From Chitinibacter sp. SCUT-21 (GTDB taxonomy: Bacteria > Pseudomonadota > Gammaproteobacteria > Burkholderiales > Chitinibacteraceae), in the NCBI GenBank assembly GCA_041874755.1, contig CP102611.1, positions 2,542,001 to 2,606,000 on the forward strand: DNA of 64,000 nt. Direction: 5' to 3'. Shown piece after piece: positions 17,253 through 29,800 of the stretch. Within the stretch, counting starts at the first letter, position 1, and each line of letters starts with the position of its first letter. Made by a program: the position numbers and the translations under genes. The notes below the pieces were generated by a model. It worked only from the letters and a program-made list of their open reading frames with translations. It was not told where the DNA came from and ran no database searches.

Positions 17253-19436
17253 ATGATATCAACCGTGAGCTCTAGTTCTGCGCTTCCACATCACGAAACG
17301 GCCATTCCACACTCGGCCTTTGTGCCCGATGATCCATTAACCACGTGTTTGCTGCAGCTCACACGTTTTTTTCATCGCCCCTGTTCGGTGCAAACACTCA
17401 CTAGTGGATTACCACTCAATGGCAATCGGCTCGATGCGATGCTTTTTCCTCGAGCTGCGGCCAGAGCGGGGCTGAATGCTAAATTGCAACGGCGCAGCTT
17501 AGACGATATTCCTGAATTATCGTTACCCGTAGTCCTGCTGCTCAAAGAGGGCGGAGCCTGCGTTGCGATTGAAAAATCGGGCAGTGATTGGTTAATTCTT
17601 GAGGCCAGCTCAGGCGGCGGACAGCAGCGCCTTAGTACTGAGGCGCTAGAACAGCTATTTTGTGGCTTTGTTATTTTTGTTAAACCGAGTTTTCAATTTG
17701 ATGCGCGTACTCACAGTGACTACATCCCCAAAGCGGAGCATTGGTTTTGGAGTAGCGTACAGCTGTGCTATCCAATGTACGGTCACGTTTTACTTGCGGC
17801 GTGTTTGATCAACGTTTTTGCGCTTGCTTTACCGCTCTTTACGATGAATGTGTACGACCGTGTGGTCCCCAATCAAATTTATGACACGCTGTGGGTGTTA
17901 TCGATTGGCGTAATCTTGCTCCTGCTTTTTGATATGCTCATTAAGGCATTGCGTGCGTATTACATTGATTTGGCGGGTAAGCGCATTGATGTGATGTTGT
18001 CGGCGCAAATTTTCGAGCGAGTGCTGGGCTTAAAAGTTGCATCACGCCCCCAGTCTGTGGGATCCATGGTCAGCCATTTTCAGGAGTTTGAAGGTTTTCG
18101 CGAATTTATCACCTCCGCGACGGTGACGGCGATTGTGGATATTCCATTTGTCGCATTGTTTTTGCTGGTGATTTTTTGGTTAGGCGGTTGGTTGGTTGTA
18201 ATTCCTTTAGTTTGTATCCCACTCATTATTGTCATTAGCCTCTTATTGCAGCGCCCGCTTGGGGATTTGATTCAACAAAGCTTTCGTGTCGCCTCACAAA
18301 AGCAATCGGGCCTGATAGAAACCCTCAGTGGTATTGATACTTTAAAGGCCTGTACGGCAGAGAGCTTTGCTCAGCGTCGCTGGGAAAAAATCATCGGTGA
18401 GTTTGGCAAGCTGGCTGTTCGCACGCGAGGCTTATCCAGCATGATTGTTATTCAGGCCGGGTTTATTCAGCAGTTAGCCACGGTGATTATGGTGATCGGT
18501 GGGGTGTATTTGATCGGCTTGCACGAGCTCACTGTGGGGGGCTTGATTGCCTGTAATTTATTGCTCGGTAGAACGCTAGGCCCGTTTGCCCAAGTGGCAA
18601 GTTTAATTAGCCGCTATCATCAGGCTCGTGCCGGTTTGCAGGGGATGGAGCAAATCATGTCATTGCCTGTGGAGCGAGAAAAAGGGCAAGATTTTGTGCA
18701 ACGGCCTAATTTTCGCGGAGAGATTGAGTTTCGCGATGTGAGTTTTAGTTATCCAGGCCAAGATACCCTAGCCTTAGATAAAGTCTCGTTCCGAATTAAT
18801 GCCGGTGAGCGGGTCGGTATTATTGGCCGTATTGGCTCGGGTAAAAGTACGCTTGAGAAATTGATTTTAGGATTCCAGCAGCCGAGCGCGGGGGCGGTTT
18901 GGATTGATGGCGTGGATGTGCGCCAAATCGACCCTGCTCAATTACGTCACAATATTGGTTATGTACCGGAAGACGTGTTTTTGTTTTATGGCTCGGTACG
19001 CGATAACTTAGTCCTTTCTGCGCCGTATATCGACGATGCCGCCATGCTTGATGCCGCTGAAATTGCAGGGGTCAGTGAGTTTGTTAATCGGCACCCAAAA
19101 GGCTTTGACATGATGGTGGGCGAGCGCGGGGCGGGCTTGTCGGGTGGGCAAAAACAAACCTTAGGTATTGCGCGAGCGCTATTACTGAATCCGCCCATTT
19201 ATGTGTTTGACGAAGTGACCAGCGCGCTAGATAACCGCAGTGAAGAACAATTCAAGCAACGCTTTGCGCGGCGTTTAAATGCAAATCACACCTTATTGCT
19301 GATTACCCACCGCATGTCGATGCTCACCTTGGTTGATCGTTTGTTGGTGCTGGATAACGGCCGTCTGATCGCGGATGGACCAAAAGAAGAAGTGATGAAT
19401 TTGCTTGCGGGAGGAAAACTCCATGCTGCCAAATAA
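17253..19436 (+). CDS. lapB: Type I secretion ABC transporter (LapB type)
   Basis: This is the inner membrane permease-ATPase of a type I secretion system. The order is an N-terminal C39-like domain (about residues 25-140), a six-helix ABC membrane domain (about 170-450), and an ATPase domain (about 490-715). In the C39-like domain the catalytic Cys is missing: DDPLTTCLLQL has Pro where peptidases have Cys, as in LapB and HlyB that do not cut their substrate. The ATPase has Walker A GRIGSGKSTLEK, signature LSGGQKQTLGIARAL, and Walker B IYVFDEVTSALD. At 727 residues it is normal for the family. Starts at 17253 (ATG) or 17265 (GTG) are both possible. It overlaps the fusion protein gene by 14 bases. 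Confidence 0.93.
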   Translation: MISTVSSSSALPHHETAIPHSAFVPDDPLTTCLLQLTRFFHRPCSVQTLTSGLPLNGNRLDAMLFPRAAARAGLNAKLQRRSLDDIPELSLPVVLLLKEGGACVAIEKSGSDWLILEASSGGGQQRLSTEALEQLFCGFVIFVKPSFQFDARTHSDYIPKAEHWFWSSVQLCYPMYGHVLLAACLINVFALALPLFTMNVYDRVVPNQIYDTLWVLSIGVILLLLFDMLIKALRAYYIDLAGKRIDVMLSAQIFERVLGLKVASRPQSVGSMVSHFQEFEGFREFITSATVTAIVDIPFVALFLLVIFWLGGWLVVIPLVCIPLIIVISLLLQRPLGDLIQQSFRVASQKQSGLIETLSGIDTLKACTAESFAQRRWEKIIGEFGKLAVRTRGLSSMIVIQAGFIQQLATVIMVIGGVYLIGLHELTVGGLIACNLLLGRTLGPFAQVASLISRYHQARAGLQGMEQIMSLPVEREKGQDFVQRPNFRGEIEFRDVSFSYPGQDTLALDKVSFRINAGERVGIIGRIGSGKSTLEKLILGFQQPSAGAVWIDGVDVRQIDPAQLRHNIGYVPEDVFLFYGSVRDNLVLSAPYIDDAAMLDAAEIAGVSEFVNRHPKGFDMMVGERGAGLSGGQKQTLGIARALLLNPPIYVFDEVTSALDNRSEEQFKQRFARRLNANHTLLLITHRMSMLTLVDRLLVLDNGRLIADGPKEEVMNLLAGGKLHAAK

Positions 19437-20757
19437 GCCTATTAAGCAAGAAGACCTCAATTTTCTTGGCGATGGTGCCGCCGCGATATATGGCGGAACG
19501 ACGCAGCGAGCCAATAGCCTACTGTATGCCTGTGCTGCGCTGTTGGTCGTGGGAGCGCTTTGGGCGTGTTTTGCCGAAATTGATGAGGTCACCGTTGCGG
19601 AAGGTAAAGTGATTCCATCCAGCCAAGTGCAGGTGATTCAAAATTTGGAAGGCGGAATTGTGGCCAATATTCCGGTGAAAGTCGGCGAAGTGGTAAAAAA
19701 AGGCCAAATTTTAATGAAGTTGGATGAGAAACGGTTTTCGTCATCATTGGATGAAAGTAATGTGAAGCAAGACGCACTAGCTGCCAAAATAGCCCGCCTA
19801 AGTGCCGAAGCCAATGGCACTGCCTTTGTGCCTCCACCACAAATTATGAAACGCAACCCAGCATTGATCGACGCGGAGCAGCAATTATTTAATTCACGTA
19901 AACGGGAAATCGAATCGTCTGTCGCCATTTTACAAAGTGAAGCGGCGCAACGAAATCATGATATTGCGGCGATGCGTGCCAAATTGGCCAAGCTCGAATC
20001 GGGCTTGAAGCTGGCGCAAGAAGAATATGCAATGAGCAAACCATTGGCCGAGAAAAACGTGATTTCGCAAATTGATTTTATGCATTTGCAACGGCAAATG
20101 AGCGATCTAAGCGGCGAGATTAATGAAACGCGCTCAGCTATCCCCAGTTTGCAAAGTAGTTTGTCTGAAACCAATGGCAAGATTGCCGGGGTGTATGCCA
20201 AAGCCAAAGCCGATGCTGCCAATGAATTATCCACGGCGCAGGCCGAGCTGGATGCCACCTCTGCGACCACTGTCGCGCTGAGCGATCGATTTGAGCGCAC
20301 CACCATCCGCGCCCCGCTAGCAGGGATAGTTAAGCTGATCAAAGTAAATACCGTTGGCGGTGTCTTGCAGCCTGGGATGGATGTGATGGAGATTGTGCCG
20401 TTAGAAGATAATTTACTGGTTGAAGCCAAAATCAGGCCTTCTGACATCGGTTTTTTACGCCCCAAACAAGAAGCGATGGTCAAACTCACGGCGTATGATT
20501 TTTCGATCTACGGTGGCCTGCAGGCTGATGTAGAAACCATTACCGCCGATTCGATTGTTGATGAAGCCAAAAAAGAAAGTTATTACCTCGTTCGCGTGCG
20601 GACGCGCTCGAATCACCTCGGGGATAAACAACACAACCTACCCATTATTCCGGGCATGTTATCGACCGTGCATATTAAAACCGGCAAAAAAACAGTGATG
20701 CAGTATTTGCTCAAACCCATCGTTAAAGCCAAGAACGAAGCCATGCGAGAACGCTAA
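19423..20757 (+). CDS. lapC: HlyD-family membrane fusion protein (LapC type)
   Basis: This is the periplasmic adaptor that connects the ABC transporter to the outer membrane channel in type I secretion. One membrane segment lies near residues 30-50 (LLYACAALLVVGALWACFAEI), then a biotinyl-lipoyl-like half (VIPSSQVQVIQNLEGGIV), a long coiled coil (about 100-270), and the second half with RTTIRAPLAGIVK and VMEIVPLEDNLLVEAKI. The C-terminal IPGMLSTVHIKTGKK signature fits HlyD/LapC. The start at 19423 is preferred because GGGAGG lies 8 bases ahead, inside the end of the ATPase gene; a TTG at 19405 would include this site. It ends convergent with the adhesin gene across a shared hairpin. Confidence 0.93.
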   Translation: MLPNKPIKQEDLNFLGDGAAAIYGGTTQRANSLLYACAALLVVGALWACFAEIDEVTVAEGKVIPSSQVQVIQNLEGGIVANIPVKVGEVVKKGQILMKLDEKRFSSSLDESNVKQDALAAKIARLSAEANGTAFVPPPQIMKRNPALIDAEQQLFNSRKREIESSVAILQSEAAQRNHDIAAMRAKLAKLESGLKLAQEEYAMSKPLAEKNVISQIDFMHLQRQMSDLSGEINETRSAIPSLQSSLSETNGKIAGVYAKAKADAANELSTAQAELDATSATTVALSDRFERTTIRAPLAGIVKLIKVNTVGGVLQPGMDVMEIVPLEDNLLVEAKIRPSDIGFLRPKQEAMVKLTAYDFSIYGGLQADVETITADSIVDEAKKESYYLVRVRTRSNHLGDKQHNLPIIPGMLSTVHIKTGKKTVMQYLLKPIVKAKNEAMRER

Positions 20758-20801
20758 CTGGGTATGTGCTGGTGAGTTATTTCTCTCTTTGCGTACAATA
20801 A

Positions 20802-20829
20802 AATACCCAGCCAAGTATGGCTGGGTATT
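20802..20829. terminator. Shared hairpin between lapC and the adhesin gene
   Basis: AATACCCAGCC and GGCTGGGTATT pair around a six-base loop. It lies between two convergent genes. T-runs are weak on both sides, so it is a likely bidirectional terminator of moderate strength. Confidence 0.75.
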
Positions 20830-20846
20830 GTTATATTCACCTCAGA

Positions 20847-23800
20847 TCAATGACTCGTTTTAATTTCGCCGTTATCGAGTAAGGTGTTGAGCAAGGTGCT
20901 TGGATCGGTTGTGCCCATGCCTGTTAGTGTAGCAACTTGGACTGCTGCACCAGCACCTGTGCCATCAGCGTCAAACATCACATTCACATCGCCGATATTA
21001 CTGCCCTCAGTAAATTGTAAGAACGCACCTTCATTACCCGAGAACGCGCCGCCGTCATTGGATAGATTAGCTCCGCTCAGTAGATCGGTAATGTCCAGGA
21101 CATCTCCACCAGTTGTAACTGTTTTGACTGTAAAGTCTTGAATGAGATCAGCTCCATTGTTGCTGAGGTTGTTGAAAACAAAGGTATCTGAACCGTTACC
21201 GCCATTCAGAATATCGTTGCCTCCCCCGCCTTTGAGTAGATCATTGCCGTCGCCTCCGACGAGAATATTGTCATTACTATCCCCATTGAGTACATCATTG
21301 CCTGCATAACCAAAGACATATGGGTGAGCAGGGGTAGAACCGGACGCTGTGTTTGCAGTCAGTGTGTCACCGCTGCTTGTCCCTTCGAGCGTGTTCGCTA
21401 CAGGGTATAAGCTGGCAAGCAAATTGCTGCTAATGCTATCTCCATCGGAATCTTTACCAATAATTCCATAATTTAGATCAATAGGGATATTTGTCGGATT
21501 AGTCTGAATAGTGAATAAGCCAAGGGCAAAGGTATCCGTACCTGTTGCTCCGTCAATTTGTAAGGCATTAAATGGAGTTGAGGAGCTAACGGTAAATGTC
21601 CAGTCATCTGCAAGACCTGTGAGGGTAACAAGCCCACCATTTTCAGTTACATGTCCTGTATTGCTGACGATGGCATTGGTGGCATCCCTAATGACGATAT
21701 CATTGATCGATAGAGCAATTGAAGTATCGCCTGTATCGCCAATAAATTGATTATCATTATCGGAATTAATGGCGCTTAGCGTGAAGCTTGCAACGCCCTT
21801 GCCATTAATGCTGATGATTTGAGTGAAGCTGCTGATGCTCATATGACTGGTATAGCTCGGTCCGGTGGAGCTCACGGTACTGGCTAGATCTTTAATAAAG
21901 TCATAACGGAGGTGTTCACCAGCCTCAATTGTTTGCCCTTGGTCGACGCCTATATCACTGTTGCTTGTATTGGCGGTATGCCCGACTCCTGCTGATAGGA
22001 GTACATCGAGTGTGGAGCCAGAAACGTTGACCATGGTTTTATATTCAGAATTGCCGCCACCCACAGTGGATAATGTACTCGACGTGGCCGAAATGGTTTC
22101 GCTATTACTTACCACCCCTGCTCCCAAGGTGAGAGTGTACTGATTCGTATTGGGGTCGATATCAATACGGAATGCTTCCGTTCCACCTGTGCTGGCTGAC
22201 GTGGTTGCCTTCAAGACTGAATGATCACTTCCCTCATAGTGCAGATAGAGTTTTTCGGCCCCCAAATAAAGCTGATTGCCATTTGTATCTGTCGCAAATA
22301 CCGGGTTAGCCAGCGTGCTTTCTACGAATGTGAATGTCACTGATCCTATTCCATCAGCACCAGGGAAGAAATTCAATCCGCCTGTAAATGAGTCAACACC
22401 ACTTGTATGATCAACAATGTTTGTTATTTCTGGTGCTAGTCTGAAAGGCGCATCATCGTTGATAGTGATGCTTATGTTTGCGCTATTACTCAATGTGCCA
22501 TCAGAAACTGAAATTGTGACCACTTCGTCAAAACTGGTTGATGCAGGCGTCGTATTCAAAACGGACTGCTTCAGTTCATAGGTATAAGTAAACACACCAT
22601 TTGCACTATCATTTTCACTGATACTTAGTGTGCCGTGAGGGGTATCTATAGATTTACCCACCAAATCGCTAAGCGAATTGATATGTACTTCACCAACTCC
22701 TGCCACGCCAAACGTAAACACTTTCCCACCAATGGTGATAGAGCGGATATCATCTAACCCATCTTGATCGCCTAGGCTAAAGCTTCCTTCTGCGGTCCTA
22801 GTATTAATGCTACCCAGATGTGAGCCCGTGCTCAGCCAAGCTTCCGCCACGATATCCGCACTGTTTCCAATATTAGTTGTAATTGTGGGCCTATCATTGG
22901 TGCCGTTGATGGTCACGACCACATTGACGCTAGCGCCATCCACGCTGACGACCGTAAAGGTTTCGCTGAGTGTCTCATCATCATCGAGCCTTTGAATGAC
23001 AGCTTGGCTATTGTCGGCCGTATAGTGCCAAGTACCATCACTATCAACGCTAAATGAGCCATACCCATTGGCATGAGTCGTGTTGGTTTGAGGGATGAAC
23101 ACCGATTCATCCGTATCGGCGTCGCTAATCGTTAGTTGACCACCGACGCTGATTTGCCCCTCGACCACATTGACATCTTCTTTGACACTGCCTTCGTCAT
23201 CGCCCCCAATCACTGCGCCATCGTTGGTGCCGGTAATGGTGATCGTGAGCGTACTGGCGACGGTTTCTGTGCCATCGGTGACCGTGTAGGGCACATTTAA
23301 GGTGAGTTTTTCTCCTGCTTTCAGGTAGTCATATGCACTGTTGCTAGGGTCGAAGCTAAAGCTGCCATTGTTGTTGATGACAAGCCCTGCAACGGGGGCT
23401 TCACTGGCTAACGCAAAAGTCAGTGTTTCGATATCCACATCCGTTGCAATTAGCTGGCCCGTGGCTAGACTGCCACCCTCTGTGACTTGCAAGGTGGCGG
23501 CAGTGGGGACTGGTGCGTCATTGGTGCCGTTGATGGTTATTACGACTTCGACGCTAGCGCCATCCACGCTGACGACCGTAAAGGTTTCGCTGAGTGTCTC
23601 ATCATCATCGAGCCTTTGAATGACTGCTTGGCTATTGTCGGCCGTATAGCGCCAAGTGCCATCACTATCAACGCTAAATGAGCCATACCCATTGGCATGA
23701 GTCGTGTTGGTTTGAGGGATGAACACCGATTCATCCGTATCGGCGTCGCTAATCGTTAGTTGACCACCGACGCTGATTTGCCCCTCGACCACATTGACAT

Positions 23801-26800
23801 CTTCTTTGACACTGCCTTCGTCATCGCCCCCAATCACTGCGCCATCGTTGGTGCCGGTAATGGTGATCGTGAGCGTACTGGCGACGGTTTCTGTGCCATC
23901 GGTGACCGTGTAGGGCACATTTAAGGTGAGTTTTTCTCCTGCTTTCAGGTAGTCATATGCACTGTTGCTAGGGTCGAAGCTAAAGCTGCCATTGTTGTTG
24001 ATGACAAGCCCTGCAACGGGGGCTTCACTGGCTAACGCAAAAGTCAGTGTTTCGATATCCACATCCGTTGCAATTAGCTGGCCCGTGGCTAGACTGCCAC
24101 CCTCTGTGACTTGCAAGGTGGCGGCAGTGGGGACTGGTGCGTCATTGGTGCCGTTGATGGTTATTACGACTTCGACGCTAGCGCCATCCACGCTGACGAC
24201 CGTAAAGGTTTCGCTGAGTGTCTCATCATCATCGAGCCTTTGAATGACTGCTTGGCTATTGTCGGCCGTATAGCGCCAAGTGCCATCACTATCAACGCTA
24301 AATGAGCCATACCCATTGGCATGAGTCGTGTTGGTTTGAGGGATGAACACCGATTCATCCGTATCGGCGTCGCTAATCGTTAGTTGACCACCGACGCTGA
24401 TTTGCCCCTCGACCACATTGACATCTTCTTTGACACTGCCTTCGTCATCGCCCCCAATCACTGCGCCATCGTTGGTGCCGGTAATGGTGATCGTGAGCGT
24501 ACTGGCGACGGTTTCTGTGCCATCGGTGACCGTGTAGGGCACATTTAAGGTGAGTTTTTCTCCTGCTTTCAGGTAGTCATATGCACTGTTGCTAGGGTCG
24601 AAGCTAAAGCTGCCATTGTTGTTGATGACAAGCCCTGCAACGGGGGCTTCACTGGCTAACGCAAAAGTCAGTGTTTCGATATCCACATCCGTTGCAATTA
24701 GCTGGCCCGTGGCTAGACTGCCACCCTCTGTGACTTGCAAGGTGGCGGCAGTGGGGACTGGTGCGTCATTGGTGCCGTTGATGGTTATTACGACTTCGAC
24801 GCTAGCGCCATCCACGCTGACGACCGTAAAGGTTTCGCTGAGTGTCTCATCATCATCGAGCCTTTGAATGACTGCTTGGCTATTGTCGGCCGTATAGCGC
24901 CAAGTGCCATCACTATCAACGCTAAATGAGCCATACCCATTGGCATGAGTCGTGTTGGTTTGAGGGATGAACACCGATTCATCCGTATCGGCGTCGCTAA
25001 TCGTTAGTTGACCACCGACGCTGATTTGCCCCTCGACCACATTGACATCTTCTTTGACACTGCCTTCGTCATCGCCCCCAATCACTGCGCCATCGTTGGT
25101 GCCGGTAATGGTGATCGTGAGCGTACTGGCGACGGTTTCTGTGCCATCGGTGACCGTGTAGGGCACATTTAAGGTGAGTTTTTCTCCTGCTTTCAGGTAG
25201 TCATATGCACTGTTGCTAGGGTCGAAGCTAAAGCTGCCATTGTTGTTGATGACAAGCCCTGCAACGGGGGCTTCACTGGCTAACGCAAAAGTCAGTGTTT
25301 CGATATCCACATCCGTTGCAATTAGCTGGCCCGTGGCTAGACTGCCACCCTCTGTGACTTGCAAGGTGGCGGCAGTGGGGACTGGTGCGTCATTGGTGCC
25401 GTTGATGGTTATTACGACTTCGACGCTAGCGCCATCCACGCTGACGACCGTAAAGGTTTCGCTGAGTGTCTCATCATCATCGAGCCTTTGAATGACTGCT
25501 TGGCTATTGTCGGCCGTATAGCGCCAAGTGCCATCACTATCAACGCTAAATGAGCCATACCCATTGGCATGAGTCGTGTTGGTTTGAGGGATGAACACCG
25601 ATTCATCCGTATCGGCGTCGCTAATCGTTAGTTGACCACCGACGCTGATTTGCCCCTCGACCACATTGACATCTTCTTTGACACTGCCTTCGTCATCGCC
25701 CCCAATCACTGCGCCATCGTTGGTGCCGGTAATGGTGATCGTGAGCGTACTGGCGACGGTTTCTGTGCCATCGGTGACCGTGTAGGGCACATTTAAGGTG
25801 AGTTTTTCTCCTGCTTTCAGGTAGTCATATGCACTGTTGCTAGGGTCGAAGCTAAAGCTGCCATTGTTGTTGATGACAAGCCCTGCAACGGGGGCTTCAC
25901 TGGCTAACGCAAAAGTCAGTGTTTCGATATCCACATCCGTTGCAATTAGCTGGCCCGTGGCTAGACTGCCACCCTCTGTGACTTGCAAGGTGGCGGCAGT
26001 GGGGACTGGTGCGTCATTGGTGCCGTTGATGGTTATTACGACTTCGACGCTAGCGCCATCCACGCTGACGACCGTAAAGGTTTCGCTGAGTGTCTCATCA
26101 TCATCGAGCCTTTGAATGACTGCTTGGCTATTGTCGGCCGTATAGCGCCAAGTGCCATCACTATCAACGCTAAATGAGCCATACCCATTGGCATGAGTCG
26201 TGTTGGTTTGAGGGATGAACACCGATTCATCCGTATCGGCGTCGCTAATCGTTAGTTGACCACCGACGCTGATTTGCCCCTCGACCACATTGACATCTTC
26301 TTTGACACTGCCTTCGTCATCGCCCCCAATCACTGCGCCATCGTTGGTGCCGGTAATGGTGATCGTGAGCGTACTGGCGACGGTTTCTGTGCCATCGGTG
26401 ACCGTGTAGGGCACATTTAAGGTGAGTTTTTCTCCTGCTTTCAGGTAGTCATATGCACTGTTGCTAGGGTCGAAGCTAAAGCTGCCATTGTTGTTGATGA
26501 CAAGCCCTGCAACGGGGGCTTCACTGGCTAACGCAAAAGTCAGTGTTTCGATATCCACATCCGTTGCAATTAGCTGGCCCGTGGCTAGACTGCCACCCTC
26601 TGTGACTTGCAAGGTGGCGGCAGTGGGGACTGGTGCGTCATTGGTGCCGTTGATGGTTATTACGACTTCGACGCTAGCGCCATCCACGCTGACGACCGTA
26701 AAGGTTTCGCTGAGTGTCTCATCATCATCGAGCCTTTGAATGACTGCTTGGCTATTGTCGGCCGTATAGCGCCAAGTGCCATCACTATCAACGCTAAATG

Positions 26801-29800
26801 AGCCATACCCATTGGCATGAGTCGTGTTGGTTTGAGGGATGAACACCGATTCATCCGTATCGGCGTCGCTAATCGTTAGTTGACCACCGACGCTGATTTG
26901 CCCCTCGACCACATTGACATCTTCTTTGACACTGCCTTCGTCATCGCCCCCAATCACTGCGCCATCGTTGGTGCCGGTAATGGTGATCGTGAGCGTACTG
27001 GCGACGGTTTCTGTGCCATCGGTGACCGTGTAGGGCACATTTAAGGTGAGTTTTTCTCCTGCTTTCAGGTAGTCATATGCACTGTTGCTAGGGTCGAAGC
27101 TAAAGCTGCCATTGTTGTTGATGACAAGCCCTGCAACGGGGGCTTCACTGGCTAACGCAAAAGTCAGTGTTTCGATATCCACATCCGTTGCAATTAGCTG
27201 GCCCGTGGCTAGACTGCCACCCTCTGTGACTTGCAAGGTGGCGGCAGTGGGGACTGGTGCGTCATTGGTGCCGTTGATGGTTATTACGACTTCGACGCTA
27301 GCGCCATCCACGCTGACGACCGTAAAGGTTTCGCTGAGTGTCTCATCATCATCGAGCCTTTGAATGACTGCTTGGCTATTGTCGGCCGTATAGCGCCAAG
27401 TGCCATCACTATCAACGCTAAATGAGCCATACCCATTGGCATGAGTCGTGTTGGTTTGAGGGATGAACACCGATTCATCCGTATCGGCGTCGCTAATCGT
27501 TAGTTGACCACCGACGCTGATTTGCCCCTCGACCACATTGACATCTTCTTTGACACTGCCTTCGTCATCGCCTGCAATGATTGCTGCGTCACTCATTGGA
27601 GTTACGTTGATATTAACACTCGCAGTATCGGAACCCCCTTTACCGTCATCGACGGTGTAAGTGAAGCTGGCGGGGCCGTTGTAGTCTTTCGCTGGGGTAA
27701 AGACAATCTGTCCATCGACCAAGGCCACCGTCCCATTTACGGCACCTTGTACGCTGGTGATGGTCAATGTATCGCCATCGGGGTCGACATCATTGGCTAG
27801 CAGCGTTGCTGGGCTGATATTCAGCGCGATGTCTTCCTTCGTGGTCAAGGCGTCATTTGCCGCATCAGTACTATTGTCATTTTTGGCATCCGGCACATCA
27901 TTGACTGGCGTGACCGTGATATTCACAGTTGCGGTATCAGTGCCACCATTGCCGTCATCGACGGTGTAAGTGAAGCTGGCGGGGCCGTTGTAGTCTTTCA
28001 CTGGGGTAAAGACAATCTGTCCATCGACCAAGGCCACCGTCCCATTGACCGCACCTTGTACGCTGGTGATGGTCAATGTATCGCCATCAGGGTCGACATC
28101 ATTGGCTAGCAGCGTTGCTGGGCTGATATTCAGCGCGATGTCTTCCTTCGTGGTCAAGGCGTCATTTGCCGCATCAGTACTATTGTCATTTTTGGCATCC
28201 GGCACATCATTGACTGGTGTGACCGTGATATTCACAGTTGCGGTATCGGTGCCACCATTGCCGTCATCAACGGTGTAAGTGAAGCTGGCTGGGCCGTTGT
28301 AGTCTTTCGCGGGGGTAAAGACAATTTCTCCATTGACCAAGGCCACCATCCCATTGACAGCTCCTTGTACGCTGGTGATGGTCAATGTATCGCCATCGGG
28401 GTCGACATCATTGGCCAGCAGCGTTGCTGGGATGATATTCAGCGCGGTATCTTCCTTGGTGGTCAAGGCGTCATTTGCAGCGTCAGTGCTATTGTCATTT
28501 TTGGCATCCGGCACATCATTGACTGGCGTGACCGTGATATTCACAGTTGCGGTATCAGTGCCACCATTGCCGTCATCGACGGTGTAAGTGAAGCTGGCGG
28601 GGCCGTTGTAGTCTTTCACTGGGGTAAAGACAATCTGTCCATCGACCAAGGCCACCGTCCCATTGACCGCACCTTGTACGCTGGTGATGGTCAATGTATC
28701 GCCATCAGGGTCGACATCATTGGCTAGCAGCGTTGCTGGGCTGATATTCAGCGCGATGTCTTCCTTCGTGGTCAAGGCGTCATTTGCCGCATCAGTACTA
28801 TTGTCATTTTTGGCATCCGGCACATCATTGACTGGTGTGACCGTGATATTCACAGTTGCGGTATCGGTGCCACCATTGCCGTCATCAACGGTGTAAGTGA
28901 AGCTGGCTGGGCCGTTGTAGTCTTTCGCGGGGGTAAAGACAATTTCTCCATTGACCAAGGCCACCATCCCATTGACAGCTCCTTGTACGCTGGTGATGGT
29001 CAATGTATCGCCATCGGGGTCGACATCATTGGCCAGCAGCGTTGCTGGGATGATATTCAGCGCGGTATCTTCCTTGGTGGTCAAGGCGTCATTTGCAGCG
29101 TCAGTGCTATTGTCATTTTTGGCATCCGGTACATCATTGACTGGTGTGACCGTGATATTCACAGTTGCGGTATCGGTGCCACCATTGCCGTCATCAACGG
29201 TGTAAGTGAAGCTGGCTGGGCCGTTGTAATCAGGGTTGGGGGTAAAGATCACTTGCCCGTTGATCAGCGCAACGGTGCCATTGATGGCGTCTTGTACGCT
29301 GGTAATGGTCAGTGGGTCACCATCCACATCGACATCATTGCCCAATAAGGTGGCTGGATTAATAGTTAAGACGCTGTCTTCATTGGTGCTAAGTCCATCA
29401 TCGGCGGCACCGGTGCTGTTGTCATTGATTGCGGCTGGAGGGGTATTGGCTACCACATCGCTCTGTGGCGGCTCTGCCAGCGTTAACGTGGCCCCAGTAT
29501 CGATACCGGTTGTGTCAATGCCAGTTGGGATATCTACCCGTGATTGTGGGGTATCAAGTACCACGAAGCTGTGCCCACCATCCTCTGTGCCCCCTGCTCC
29601 CGCGGCGGTAGCGGCGGCAATTTGGGTTGGGTCTGCACCTTGGGCGATCAATTCTTGAATTCGTGCAGCATCATCGGCGGCACTAGTGGCCGGTTTTATT
29701 AGTTCGGCTAAAACTTGCTCGCTGAGGAGCAAAGAATCGGCGTGGCCAAGACTGATTTGTGAGCCATTATCAAAAGTGATGGAGACGGCGCCATCGGCGC

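Noticed and set aside
27585..29441. Regular repeats considered as a CRISPR array
   Set aside because: Units are 309 bases with no short repeat-spacer layout, and they encode protein domains in frame.
22807..29658. Many plus-strand frames of 60-140 codons across the adhesin gene
   Set aside because: They recur with the repeat period and are antisense shadows of the repeated minus-strand coding sequence; none has a ribosome site or family pattern.
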